Below, one piece after another: positions 30,086 through 39,756 of a stretch of DNA of 64,000 nucleotides. Source of the stretch: Lithodes maja (Eukaryota > Arthropoda > Malacostraca > Decapoda > Lithodidae). Both the position numbers and the translations under genes were made by a program. The DNA is taken from assembly GCA_037953745.1 (NCBI GenBank), contig JBAKBP010001597.1, positions 1-64,000 of the forward strand, given 5' to 3'. The notes beneath the pieces are model-generated. The model was not told the origin of the DNA. It saw only the letters and a list, made by a program, of their open reading frames with translations, and searched no databases. How positions within the stretch are numbered: position 1 is the stretch's first letter; every line of letters starts with the position of its first letter.

Positions 30086-33000
30086 ATGAACAGCAATTGT
30101 ATAACCAGCACTATGTCTAATGACTCATCATTTACGGGGGAGGATAACACGGTACAGCCTAGTAACCAGCAAGTACAACAGATGTTTGGGGAGGGGAGTG
30201 TTATAAGTGGAGAGAGGGATGCCCGGGCATTTTTGCAGACACCTTTGACCGAACAGCGCCTGCAGGCTATTGATTGTTACGGTCTTCGCTGTTTAGCCAC
30301 GGTTTTGGGGCGGGACTGTCCTGACAGTTGGCCCAAGAAGAATTTGGTGGCATGTTTGTTGGGTGATGGCGATGGGGCGGTGGGTGGAGTGGGGTCTTGG
30401 GGGGTTCCCTCCAAGCCTCCATTCCACTCTACCCCTGAGCTGGGCCCTCAGCCAGCGAGTCTTAGCACGATGCAGCAGGAGGGTTCTCAAGGGCAAGCTG
30501 GCTTACCCGTAAACACGTCTCGGTGTGGATCCCCCATTTTGTGCTCTCCCCCCCCAGGCCTGTCTCCTGAGATGTTATTTCAGCTAGAACTAGCTAAGTT
30601 TAAGCTGCAGGAGACTCAGATACAACAGGCTAGTATAGAACGCATAGAGGTTGCTAGAATCCAAGCCAATCAGGATGCAACCAGGTACCAGGCTGAAATG
30701 GATGTCGAGAAGTCTAGAGTAGAGACCACGGGGCGTCATCTCGGTGGTGGGCACCGGGTTACAGACTCACTTTCGCATTTAATTAAGTTAGTACCCGCAT
30801 TTGATGAGACAGCAGTGACTGAGTTTTTTGCTCGTTTCGAAAAGAAGTGTCGTGAGTATGACTGGCCGGAGGTTAAATGGGCAGCATTAGTTTCATCACG
30901 TCTAGTGGGTAAGGGGTTGAAAGCCTACGATGCACTGTCACTGGACGAGAGTGTCGTGTATGGACTGGTGAAGGAGGCTGTGCTCCGGGCCTACGAACTG
31001 CAACCCGAAACTTATAGATTGAAGTTCCGTGGCGTGAATAAGAAGAGCGACGTCAGTTTTATGGAGCACGCACGGGACTTAACAGATGCATGTAATAACT
31101 GGTTTCGGTCCGAGCACGCAGAGTCGGCTGAGGAAATTAAGCAACTTTTCTATCTGGAACAGTTTTACAAATGTACTGGAACCGATCTAACGCTGAACAT
31201 TAAGGAAAAATGTCCCAAGACAGTAGAGGAGGCTGCCAAGATGGCAGACCTCAGATTATCATTGATTCGTGGTTGCGGTGCCGCTCAGAGGGCTGAGTCA
31301 GGGCAGAAGGGGCGCTATACCCCACCCACCAGAGTTTTCGATAATAACAAATCCTATGACACACATAACCACACTAAATGCATTGCACCTAATAACACCT
31401 ACAAACACAAGCCTCTCCCGTTTACTAAAGGTCAGGCCCCTTCTTCGCCCGCACAAGGGAAGAAGCCCATTGGGGATGTGAAATGTTACAAATGTCAGAA
31501 GCTAGGCCATTATTCACGTGAGTGCCCTAGTAACACTCCCGCTAAGCCGGTGTCATTGGTTCACAGTATCGGTGTGTCTCTGAAGGCTGCAGCAACTGCC
31601 CGGGGTAGGTTGTCAGCAGCTGAGGCACACGCGGTAAAGAAGCGTACGGAAGGCTCGACACCTGTCCGGGACACTTTCTGTGGCCATCGGGGGCACGGGT
31701 TTGTGAGCTGGGGGAGTGAACTACGGAGGGTTGACTTGCTGAGGGATACGGGGGCTTCGCAAACTTTGTTGAGGAACTTCACAGGGAAACCGATAAATGC
31801 GGCCAGAGTTGTTGTGGTGCAGGGTATAAATGCTACGAGGTCATACCCACTTGTGAGGTTGGAGTTGAGAGTGGGAGAGGTGTGCAGGGAGCTGGATGTA
31901 GGGATCGTTGAGTGTTTGCCAGTTGAGGGCGTCGACCTTCTTCTCGGCAACGACTTTGCGGTGCCCACTTCCGGGACTCCACCCTTAGTCGTTGCCGAGA
32001 GGGCGGCCGACGTGGATGGTGAGAATCGGGAATGGGTTGGGAGGTGCCAACAGGATGAGATGGCCTGTGTGGTAACCCGATCTCGCTCTGCGGCTCCTGC
32101 ACAGCCTAGCACTCAACCTCGGGGACAGTGGAGGAAGGATCAGGAGAAGGTTGCTAAGGGCAGGAAAAGGGACATTGATTCTGCTGCACTTCTCGGTGAT
32201 TCGGTACTTGGACCTATAATAAACACGGGAGTTGACTCTGGCCCAGATATGGGGTGTAACAAGGCAGAGTTGGGTAAGACTTCGCGTGAGGCAAGAGCTG
32301 TAGCGAGAGCCACTAAGGCAGTAGAGCCTACTAGCCGGGGTAATGTCTTATTACAAAACCATCTTGATGCATTGACGCCCAGGGACATTAGTGAGCAGCA
32401 GCTGCAAGATGCTAGCCTAGCTCGTTATAGCAATGGTGCCATAGAGTTGGAGGAAGATGGGGATGCGAAGCCGGGAGATTTCTTTAGGCTCAACAGGATA
32501 TTGTACCGCAGATTTCTAGACCCCAAATCGAAGTGGGAGGGCGGTGCGAGGGTAGTAGACCAGGTGGTTGTTCCAAATAAGTATAGAGAGTCCTTATTGT
32601 GTCTGGCGCATGATGTGCCGGTGGCGGGTCATTTGGGGGTAACAAAAACATTGGCGGCATTGGGCAGGTTTTTCTGGTGGCCTGGGGTCAAGGCTGATGT
32701 CTGTGCATGGGTGGCTGGGTGTGCGACCTGCCAGACAACGGGGAAGCCTAACCAGACCATCCCGAAGGCACCTTTGTTTCCCATACCTGTCACCGGGCCT
32801 CCGTTCAGCAAAGTTGTAGTAGATTTGGTTGGCCCTTTCCCGCCTAATAGTAGTGGCAATAAATTCCTGTTGACAATCATGGATGTGGCTACGAGATACC
32901 CGGACGCATACCCCATGAGAAACGGCTCGGCAAAGGCAGTTGTTAAAAACTTATTATTGTTCTGTTCCCGTTATGGATTTCCACGTGAGGTGCAGTCAGA

Positions 33001-35185
33001 CCAGGGGAGCAATTTTACATCCAAATTGTTCAGGCAAACCCTTCAGTTGCACGGTATATGTTCTGTAGTGTCGTCAGCCTACCATCCCGAGAGTCAGGGA
33101 GTCTTGGAGCGGTGGCACTCGACCCTGAAGAGTATGCTACGCTGTTACTGTGCAGAACATGACACTGATTGGGATTTGGGTCTGCCGTATGTTCTGTTCG
33201 CTGCACGTGAAGTCCCAGGAGAGAGCCTGGGGTTCAGTCCAAATCAACTAGTCTTTGGCCATAATGTGAGAGGACCTTTAAGTATGGTGAAAGAGATCTG
33301 GGAGGGCGAAGAGAAGCCGGGGTCTGTACTTAAATATATCCTTGAGAGCCGGGAGAGACTTATAGGTTGCATGGCAGCGGCAGGTAATAACTTGGTTAAT
33401 GCACAGGCGGTCATGAAGCACCAGTATGACGCCAAGGTGAAGCTTCGGGAGTTTTCGGTGGGTCAGGAGGTAATGTTGCTTTTACCTTTGCCTGGACACC
33501 CCCTTTCTGCCAAGTTTATTGGGCCGTATGTGGTGGCTAAGAAACTGTCCGACCTTGATTATCTCGTTGCAACACCTGACCGTAGAAAAAAACATCAGTT
33601 ATGTCATGTTAACCTCATGAAAGAGTATGTGAGACGCCCCTCAGAGCCTCTCACTGTCCCTGTGCTGGCCTGCAGCGGCCAGGGTGGAGAAGGAGGTGGG
33701 GACAGTCATGCTGCTGAGGAGGATAGCTGGGACTGTGTCATTTCCGCGGAACAGTGGGCGGGGAATACTGAACAAGAGGCTAGGCAAGCTGTAAGTCACC
33801 TGCCTGAGCACCAGGGTGCTGCTGTCCTAGGCCTGTTCAGGTCATACCCCTCTGTTTTCGCCGAACACCCAGGTCTCACTACTCAGGTAACGCACGACGT
33901 GGACGTCGGTGATAATGTGCCCTTCAAGTCAGTGCCCTACCGTGTGCCCCCGGTAAAGTTGCCAGCTTTACGGGAGGAGTTAAAGTACATGGTTGAGAGA
34001 GGGATGATCACTGAAGGTTATGTGAAGTGGACATCACCCGTCACGTTGCAGCCAAAACCTGACGGCAAGGTGCGGTTCTGCATAGATTTTCGTAGGCTAA
34101 ATGGCTTGACCACTACCAACCCTTACCCTTTGCCTCGAGTTGACAACAGCGTGGACAAGATAGGGAATGCAAAGTACCTTACTAAAATTGATCTTGTAAA
34201 AGGCTACTGGCAAGTACCCCTGTCGGACCGAGCTAAGCAAGTTTGTGGTTTTGTGGTAGATGGCAAGACCTACCAATGTAACGTAATGCCTTATGGGCTT
34301 AAGAACGCACCTGCCACGTTTCAGAACCTGATGAACGATATTTGTGACGAAATCCCTAACTGTACGGTCTACCTTGATGACGTGATAGTGTATGATGACA
34401 ATTTTGAAAATCACCTAAGGCACTTAGAGACCCTGTTTGGGAAGTTGCACGATGCTGGGCTGGTGGTGAACCTGAGGAAGTGCGAGTTTGTAAAGGCTAC
34501 TGTGCAGTATCTTGGCTTCGTGGTCGGGTTAGGCCGGGTGTGCCCCCCCCTGAGCAAGATACAGGCTATCAATATGTTTCCCAGGCCCACCACTAAGCGC
34601 CAGGTCATGCGGTTCCTAGGTATGATAGGCTATTATAGGCGCTTCATCCGGGGATACTCTACTGTCTTAGCACCGTTAACTGATCTACTGTCGAAGTCAG
34701 TGAAGTTCTGTTGGGCTGCGGAGTGTCAGAGGGCTTTCGACCTAGTCAAGCACCTGCTGTGTACACATCCGATTTTGAGAGCCCCAGACTTCTCCAGGAG
34801 TTTTCAGCTGGCGACTGATGCCAGCGGTGTGGGTGCCGGGGCAGTGTTACTGCAGACTGATTCCGAGGGCTTGGAACACCCAGTGAGCTTCTTTTCTCGC
34901 AAGTTTAATTCGGCACAAAGGAATTACTCGACTATAGAGAAGGAGCTTCTTGCTATCGTTTTGTCGCTCAAACATTTCGAAGTTTATGTTCCAGCCTACG
35001 GCCCGGTAGTGACGATTTATACGGACCATCATCCCTTGAAATTCCTAAATCAGTTTCACAATCGGAATATGCGGTTGACCAGGTGGTCCCTAATGCTCCA
35101 AGAGTATAATCTCAACATTCAGCATATTGCCGGGAGTGAGAACGTGATAGCAGATTGTCTATCAAGGGTTGATGATCCAGGATAG
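30086..35185 (+). CDS. Element I Gag-Pol polyprotein (SCAN-like Gag, PR, INT, RT, RNase H)
   Basis: A 1699-codon single frame with no internal stop. Order: Gag with a predicted helical stretch about residues 170-215; a SCAN-like capsid region about 305-395 (ETYRLKFRG, FYLEQFYKC, KCPKTVEEAAKMADL); zinc knuckle CYKCQKLGHYSREC near 466; aspartic protease LLRDTGASQTLL near 554; integrase H2C2 (HDVPVAGH..CATCQ) near 842-885; DDE residues in VVDLVGPF, SDQGSNFT and YHPESQGVLERW (about 912-1000); a GPY-type module (IGPYVVAKK); then RT with KVRFCIDFRRLN, MPYGLKNAPATF and YLDDVIVY (about 1290-1480); and RNase H with LATDASGVGAGAV, TIEKELLAIV and YTDHHPLKF (about 1575-1695). Integrase precedes RT, unlike standard gypsy. 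Catalytic residues look intact. The start chosen is the first ATG; a second lies 9 codons on. Whether Gag alone is made by a recoding event cannot be seen. Confidence 0.96.
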   Translation: MNSNCITSTMSNDSSFTGEDNTVQPSNQQVQQMFGEGSVISGERDARAFLQTPLTEQRLQAIDCYGLRCLATVLGRDCPDSWPKKNLVACLLGDGDGAVGGVGSWGVPSKPPFHSTPELGPQPASLSTMQQEGSQGQAGLPVNTSRCGSPILCSPPPGLSPEMLFQLELAKFKLQETQIQQASIERIEVARIQANQDATRYQAEMDVEKSRVETTGRHLGGGHRVTDSLSHLIKLVPAFDETAVTEFFARFEKKCREYDWPEVKWAALVSSRLVGKGLKAYDALSLDESVVYGLVKEAVLRAYELQPETYRLKFRGVNKKSDVSFMEHARDLTDACNNWFRSEHAESAEEIKQLFYLEQFYKCTGTDLTLNIKEKCPKTVEEAAKMADLRLSLIRGCGAAQRAESGQKGRYTPPTRVFDNNKSYDTHNHTKCIAPNNTYKHKPLPFTKGQAPSSPAQGKKPIGDVKCYKCQKLGHYSRECPSNTPAKPVSLVHSIGVSLKAAATARGRLSAAEAHAVKKRTEGSTPVRDTFCGHRGHGFVSWGSELRRVDLLRDTGASQTLLRNFTGKPINAARVVVVQGINATRSYPLVRLELRVGEVCRELDVGIVECLPVEGVDLLLGNDFAVPTSGTPPLVVAERAADVDGENREWVGRCQQDEMACVVTRSRSAAPAQPSTQPRGQWRKDQEKVAKGRKRDIDSAALLGDSVLGPIINTGVDSGPDMGCNKAELGKTSREARAVARATKAVEPTSRGNVLLQNHLDALTPRDISEQQLQDASLARYSNGAIELEEDGDAKPGDFFRLNRILYRRFLDPKSKWEGGARVVDQVVVPNKYRESLLCLAHDVPVAGHLGVTKTLAALGRFFWWPGVKADVCAWVAGCATCQTTGKPNQTIPKAPLFPIPVTGPPFSKVVVDLVGPFPPNSSGNKFLLTIMDVATRYPDAYPMRNGSAKAVVKNLLLFCSRYGFPREVQSDQGSNFTSKLFRQTLQLHGICSVVSSAYHPESQGVLERWHSTLKSMLRCYCAEHDTDWDLGLPYVLFAAREVPGESLGFSPNQLVFGHNVRGPLSMVKEIWEGEEKPGSVLKYILESRERLIGCMAAAGNNLVNAQAVMKHQYDAKVKLREFSVGQEVMLLLPLPGHPLSAKFIGPYVVAKKLSDLDYLVATPDRRKKHQLCHVNLMKEYVRRPSEPLTVPVLACSGQGGEGGGDSHAAEEDSWDCVISAEQWAGNTEQEARQAVSHLPEHQGAAVLGLFRSYPSVFAEHPGLTTQVTHDVDVGDNVPFKSVPYRVPPVKLPALREELKYMVERGMITEGYVKWTSPVTLQPKPDGKVRFCIDFRRLNGLTTTNPYPLPRVDNSVDKIGNAKYLTKIDLVKGYWQVPLSDRAKQVCGFVVDGKTYQCNVMPYGLKNAPATFQNLMNDICDEIPNCTVYLDDVIVYDDNFENHLRHLETLFGKLHDAGLVVNLRKCEFVKATVQYLGFVVGLGRVCPPLSKIQAINMFPRPTTKRQVMRFLGMIGYYRRFIRGYSTVLAPLTDLLSKSVKFCWAAECQRAFDLVKHLLCTHPILRAPDFSRSFQLATDASGVGAGAVLLQTDSEGLEHPVSFFSRKFNSAQRNYSTIEKELLAIVLSLKHFEVYVPAYGPVVTIYTDHHPLKFLNQFHNRNMRLTRWSLMLQEYNLNIQHIAGSENVIADCLSRVDDPG

Positions 35186-35450
35186 TCGTGCACGGTGTGT
35201 GGGTTGAGCAGGAGTAAAATTAGGCTATCATAACGCCGTCCAAAAAGATTATAAAACAATAAAATAAACGAGAATTTTTTTTTTTAGTTTTGTAAGTCTT
35301 TATTGTTGTAGCATGATGCATGCGATATTGTGTTTTATGTATAATTCACACTTCAGTTGTTGTGCACCTTTTGCAATTAGTGGCAGCTAAGGGTAGCAGG
35401 TCGGTTGGTTGCCTGTCAGATTTTGATAATGCTTCTAAGGTCGATTATCT

Positions 35451-35466
35451 AAAATCTTGGGGGGGC
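35451..35466 (+). other. Candidate polypurine tract
   Basis: TTGGGGGGGC immediately precedes the 3' LTR: a run of seven G. The 35186-35450 stretch is a 3' UTR with no frame of note. Confidence 0.6.
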
Positions 35467-37270
35467 TGTGACGCCCAGTGCGTGGCAACGCAACCTGATT
35501 GTACTCCTTGGTACTCCACTGTACCGCCACGGTACCGCGTTGTACCGTGCTGGCTGCTTATATTGAGTGTGACAACGTATAACTATGTTCTTTGTATCTC
35601 TGCAAAGGTCTCGTCATTTGCTAACCAGTGGTGGGTTTTGTTTTAAGCCATGTCGAGACCTTCCATTTAATATGTAGTATCAATAGAGAAGTTGATAGAT
35701 AGGACAATGGGAATTCAGAGAGAGAGAGTGAGTTGGACTTCAGAGCGAGAGGGTAGCGGTGCGCCACGCTGCCGGGGGGGTGGTTGCCAGACGTATGGAC
35801 CGGTTGGCAGCCCTGCGCTTATAGCTAGGTGCGACAGGGTTGGTAGTACATTGCCGCCTGCCTATGCTGCCTGGGCTGCCCATGTTGTCGTACAGCACAT
35901 TGCCTGGAGGCTCGCTGTGTGCTCTATGACCAGGTTGCCTAGAACCTTTGAGATTCTAACATCCCTTGCCCTCTCTCCCAATTTCTCACGGTTGCACTCT
36001 TTCTCTCTGACGACATTACTCTCATTTCATTCTTCTCTCTATTTAAATGCATACCCTTCCCTTGAGGTCCTAAAGGAGTTTCAGCACTCACCTCTCGTAT
36101 TACTCTTAGGACAAGCATATATTTACATGTATTAGATTTAAGGGGTTAATGTGAACAGCGATCTTCTTGATGAGGATAGTTGGTGAACGTTCTACATGTT
36201 CACGAGTTATATGCCCAGCTCATCATCCAATTTGTGACTAGACTAGTGCCATGTGTAAGAGCCCGACCATGCCCAGGAGTTGTCTGTAGAGGGGCGAGGA
36301 CTTAGCCTTGATTTGCCTACCGAGCCAGGAGCGAGTGCAGTACCAGAGACTACAGCTCGCTCGTAGTGCCGGTATAGTAGAGTAACGTCATTTATCTGTC
36401 CTTGTGTTCTCTACAGTCTTTTCCTGGGTTCTCGCTTTCGGTGCTGGGACTCGTTGTTCCTGTGACTTGGCCTGCTAGCTAGAACACATGGGGATGATGA
36501 GTGGGTTATATCTTTATTTTACTATGCATTGCAGCTCTTTAAGTTTATGTATGTAACACTTTACAATACACATTACTCACACACAAGACAACACTATTAA
36601 TACTTTCATGTATCAATTAACTGCACTGTCGTTTTGCTGCTGTGTCCGGAGTTCCGTTGCGTAGGGCGCATACGGACTCAGAGGGGAGACAGAGTGAGAG
36701 AAGCGAAGTAGCCTATGCGGTAGTAGGCTACCGGCGCAGTACTGTTGCCTGCAACCTTTTAGTTATTCCAAGTATAGATTCATTATTACAATAAGTGACT
36801 ACTATTTATGTTCCTTCCATGTGTATTATTAGGTATCTACTGGATCATGAACATCTTGTATGCTACATGCTAGTGCATGTTAGTAGGGGACAGTTATTCT
36901 AGTGCACGCGCTTTCAAGTAGGCGTGTACATTTGTCATTTAGCATTTCACTGTCATACCTTTAGCCTGCTTCTATTCTACATTATTAGAGGCTTAATATT
37001 AACGTAGTTTCTTGAGTATTGCATTTCTTTAGTAATAACGTAACCTATAAATGTCTGAGGGAGTTTAGCCTCATAGCCTACCCCTGTTGTACACTTTCGC
37101 CGAGTTAAGGTACCTCGTTACCATAGACGATAACTCTGTAGGGCGTTGGTGCTTTTGTTGTCTGGAGCATATAGTATTTGGGACTGGAATCGAGCGTGTC
37201 GTTGTCACATAAGCCATTTCTGTCCTACGATCAAGAATCCCGAATATGTATTGCCGATCCAGCCGTAACA
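35467..37270 (+). repeat. Element I 3' LTR
   Basis: 1804 bp, same as the 5' LTR apart from lacking the 7-bp AATGCCC. Confidence 0.93.
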
Positions 37271-37298
37271 ATATATATATATATATATATACATACTG

Positions 37299-37352
<54 letters not shown>
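37271..37352. repeat. (AT)n microsatellite, right flank of element I
   Basis: AT repeat with an ACATACTGTATA interruption, continuing the tract left of element I. Confidence 0.95.
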
Positions 37353-37354
<2 letters not shown>

Positions 37355-37583
37355 TGTATATATACTAATAAGTAAATAAATGGACAGCGCAAAAATTTAA
37401 TCCAAACCAACTTTCAAACGCAGAAACCCCCAACTTTGATGTCGGACAATTGTTAGCATTATAATCACACATTTCATCCTGAAGCCCAAACCTCCAACAT
37501 ACGAACAATTTACATCCCCGAAGTTTCAGCAACTATTGAATTAGCATGTCACGAGTCGGACGTCAGTGAATCCATGCTGTCTA

Positions 37584-37925
37584 TAAGGGGTACTTCACAC
37601 AGTCAGGAATGCGAGCTAGAATCACTAGGAGTAATGATTCCTGGTGATTCCTGGGAATACACCGCGAATGTCTGCAATTCCCCGTGGACTCACAACACCT
37701 TAGGAACCAGTGGGAGTGTACCTGCGAATCACTGGGAGTCACTGGGAATAACCTAGAATCACCTGGATAAAACCAGGAATGAAGTGCGAGTTATTGAAAA
37801 TTTGAAAATTTCGGATTACTATAATATACGAGTCGATAGGAGTAATATAGGAATCACTGGGAATTAGATAGGAGTCACTGGGAGTCACCGAGCATCACTG
37901 GGATTTGTTAGGAATGAGATGCGAG
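37584..37925 (+). mobile_element. Foldback element family 5, copy 1
   Basis: Left end AGGGGTACTTCACACAGTC then AGGAATGCGAGCTAGAATC matches the left end of 44245-44918. The interior has many ATCACTGGGA(G/A)T motifs on one strand. The right end (GGAATGAGATGCGAGTATGCC) is diverged. Confidence 0.65.
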
Positions 37926-37948
37926 TATGCCAGGCATGGCCCCATTGT

Positions 37949-38564
37949 GTGTTTGACCCTATAATTGAAATTAATTTTTCCTCAAGTACGTCTCTTGTAG
38001 GCTATAACTACAGTCCTCTAATATCATCATTAAGTATTATGACTGTATTCAGACATCATTACAGACATTAATATAATACGATAAGTCTGTATCATTATGT
38101 ACCCTAAGGTCATAATATCCATGCTTACTATACTTTAAGAAACAAATATATTTAAACTATTGTCTAAATAGTGGATAGTTTATCCTTCCCACCTTTTTCT
38201 TTTCATTCGTTACCGAGTTCTGTAATATTTCATACGATTACCTAATATAGGTAACACTTATAGGTTGTGTTAGTTTGCTTAGGTTAGGTCAGGGGAGTTG
38301 CAAAACTTCTAGATTATTAACCGGCGACTACAACGGCCCCTAAACAACCAAGCCATGATTACGCTGGCTCAAAGTTTACCCCGGCGACTACAATGTCCCT
38401 TGAAGTAGTAATCCAAACTCCACTGTCCACCACTGTCCACCACTGTCCACCACCGCCTAACGGCCTTATTGGGCTCTCCTTAGTTGGAATTATGCAAGGC
38501 TGGTACATGTCATATTTGTAACATACTATGTGGTACCAACTCTGTAAATTGCTAACTGAATAAA

Positions 38565-38597
<33 letters not shown>

Positions 38598-38832
38598 ACC
38601 AAACGAACTTAACATTTCAAAACACATACAAACACGTATCCACCATTCTCGTTATGTTAGGTAAGGGGAGTTGCAGAACTTGTAGACTACAAGTAGGGTA
38701 TTGTAACATTGACCATACATTGTTCACATTATTAATTACCTCACCTACCGTAATTTCATTCTCTACACACAATCACTGGGTGAATACAATGTCTTGTGGG
38801 AAATTGTACATCCACTGTGAGGCTCCAGGCAT
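37949..38832 (+). repeat. Tandem duplication, unit 1 (884 bp)
   Basis: Begins GTGTTTGACCCTATAATTG and is followed by unit 2 starting GTGTTTGACCCTATCATTG at 38833. Units share, in order, AACTACAGTCCTCTAATATC, ACGATAAGTCTGTATCATT, GTTACCGAGTTCTGTAATA and AATCACTGGGTGAATAC. Unit 1 keeps an uninterrupted TTAA at 38068 where unit 2 carries the piggyBac-like insertion. Confidence 0.88.
38453..38597 (+). mobile_element. Short retroposon-like insert with (ATT)n tail
   Basis: About 145 bp present in unit 1 but missing from unit 2 (which reads CCACCACCAAACGAAC across the site). It ends AACTGAATAAATATTATTATT, so it looks like the 3' end of a LINE or a SINE with an ATT tail. Confidence 0.65.
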
Positions 38833-39663
38833 GTGTTTGACCCTATCATTGAAATGAATTTGTCCTCAAGTATGTCTCTTGTAGGCTATAACTACAGTCC
38901 TCTAATATCATCATTAAGTACAATGACTGTATTCATACATCATTACAGACATTAACCCTCTCGCATTCTTAGGACGCGATCTCGTCATAACACCACCAGC
39001 CCAAGAGTGCCTGAATGACGCAATCGCGTCATAATGCCACCTGTAAGTTAGAAATATTCGCCAAAAATAAGTTTATGACTCGATTTTGACGCAATTTGGA
39101 CTGGTAAGTTAGGCATCAGTAAGTTACAAAAGGAAGTATCTAGCAACTCCATAGCGTCCCTCTCTGAGGAGCCCGGGCCTTTGTTAAGTCAGTAGTTTCC
39201 CGGCCCCCAGACTGTAAGGCAGGGTCCCGGCCCTTTAAATTCTTGGCTCCCTCCCTCTGGCCCACCATGCCTAGCTATAGGCAGACAATTATGGATTATT
39301 TCATCTACCCAGTGAAAGTTTTTAGTGAATAATTCGAATTATATATGTATATAAAATGTTACTTATGACTTTTGGTGACTGAGGGGAGTGAATCTTGGTT
39401 AACCCCTAGAGTATTGATGCAGTTTTGTCTAGGTATCATTGATGATTTTACACTATTTTTTGCTTGAAAGACAAATATATTTTTCAATAAATACTGCCTA
39501 TGAAATAAATACATTATAATCACGAAGATGTCACAGGAATGCTTACAGGAAGCTTACAGGAAGTACGGTAAGTACTCTATGGAATTTTAGTTATATTACA
39601 GTATATGCCTACAGTATGTATATTATATATATTATATATATATATATATTATATATATATATA

Positions 39664-39720
39664 ACAGCCCCAAGGTCCCGAGCAAGCCCAAGGCTCATAA
39701 TCGAGTATTTATATTATTAT
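39664..39720 (+). repeat. Short dispersed repeat (CCCCAAGGTCCCGAGC), three copies
   Basis: AGCCCCAAGGTCCCGAGC followed by AAGCCCAAGGCTCATAATC and GAGTATTTATA, repeated at 42382-42440 and 42514-42570. The copies lie on both sides of the RTE LINE. Confidence 0.8.
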
Positions 39721-39756
39721 ATTTTTTATTTTATTTACAGTATATATTTATTTATT

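Larger units (their letters stand above)
28032..37270 (+). mobile_element. Element I: complete Gmr1-like Ty3/gypsy LTR retrotransposon
   Basis: 9.2 kb: 5' LTR (28032-29842), primer-binding site, a single gag-pol frame, polypurine tract and 3' LTR (35467-37270). Both LTRs start TGTGACG and end GTAACA. The only LTR difference found is a 7-bp AATGCCC insertion in the 5' copy at 28446, which accounts exactly for their length difference. It is inserted in an AT repeat, so a target duplication cannot be delimited. All expected domains are present, making it the youngest-looking element in the window. Confidence 0.95.
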
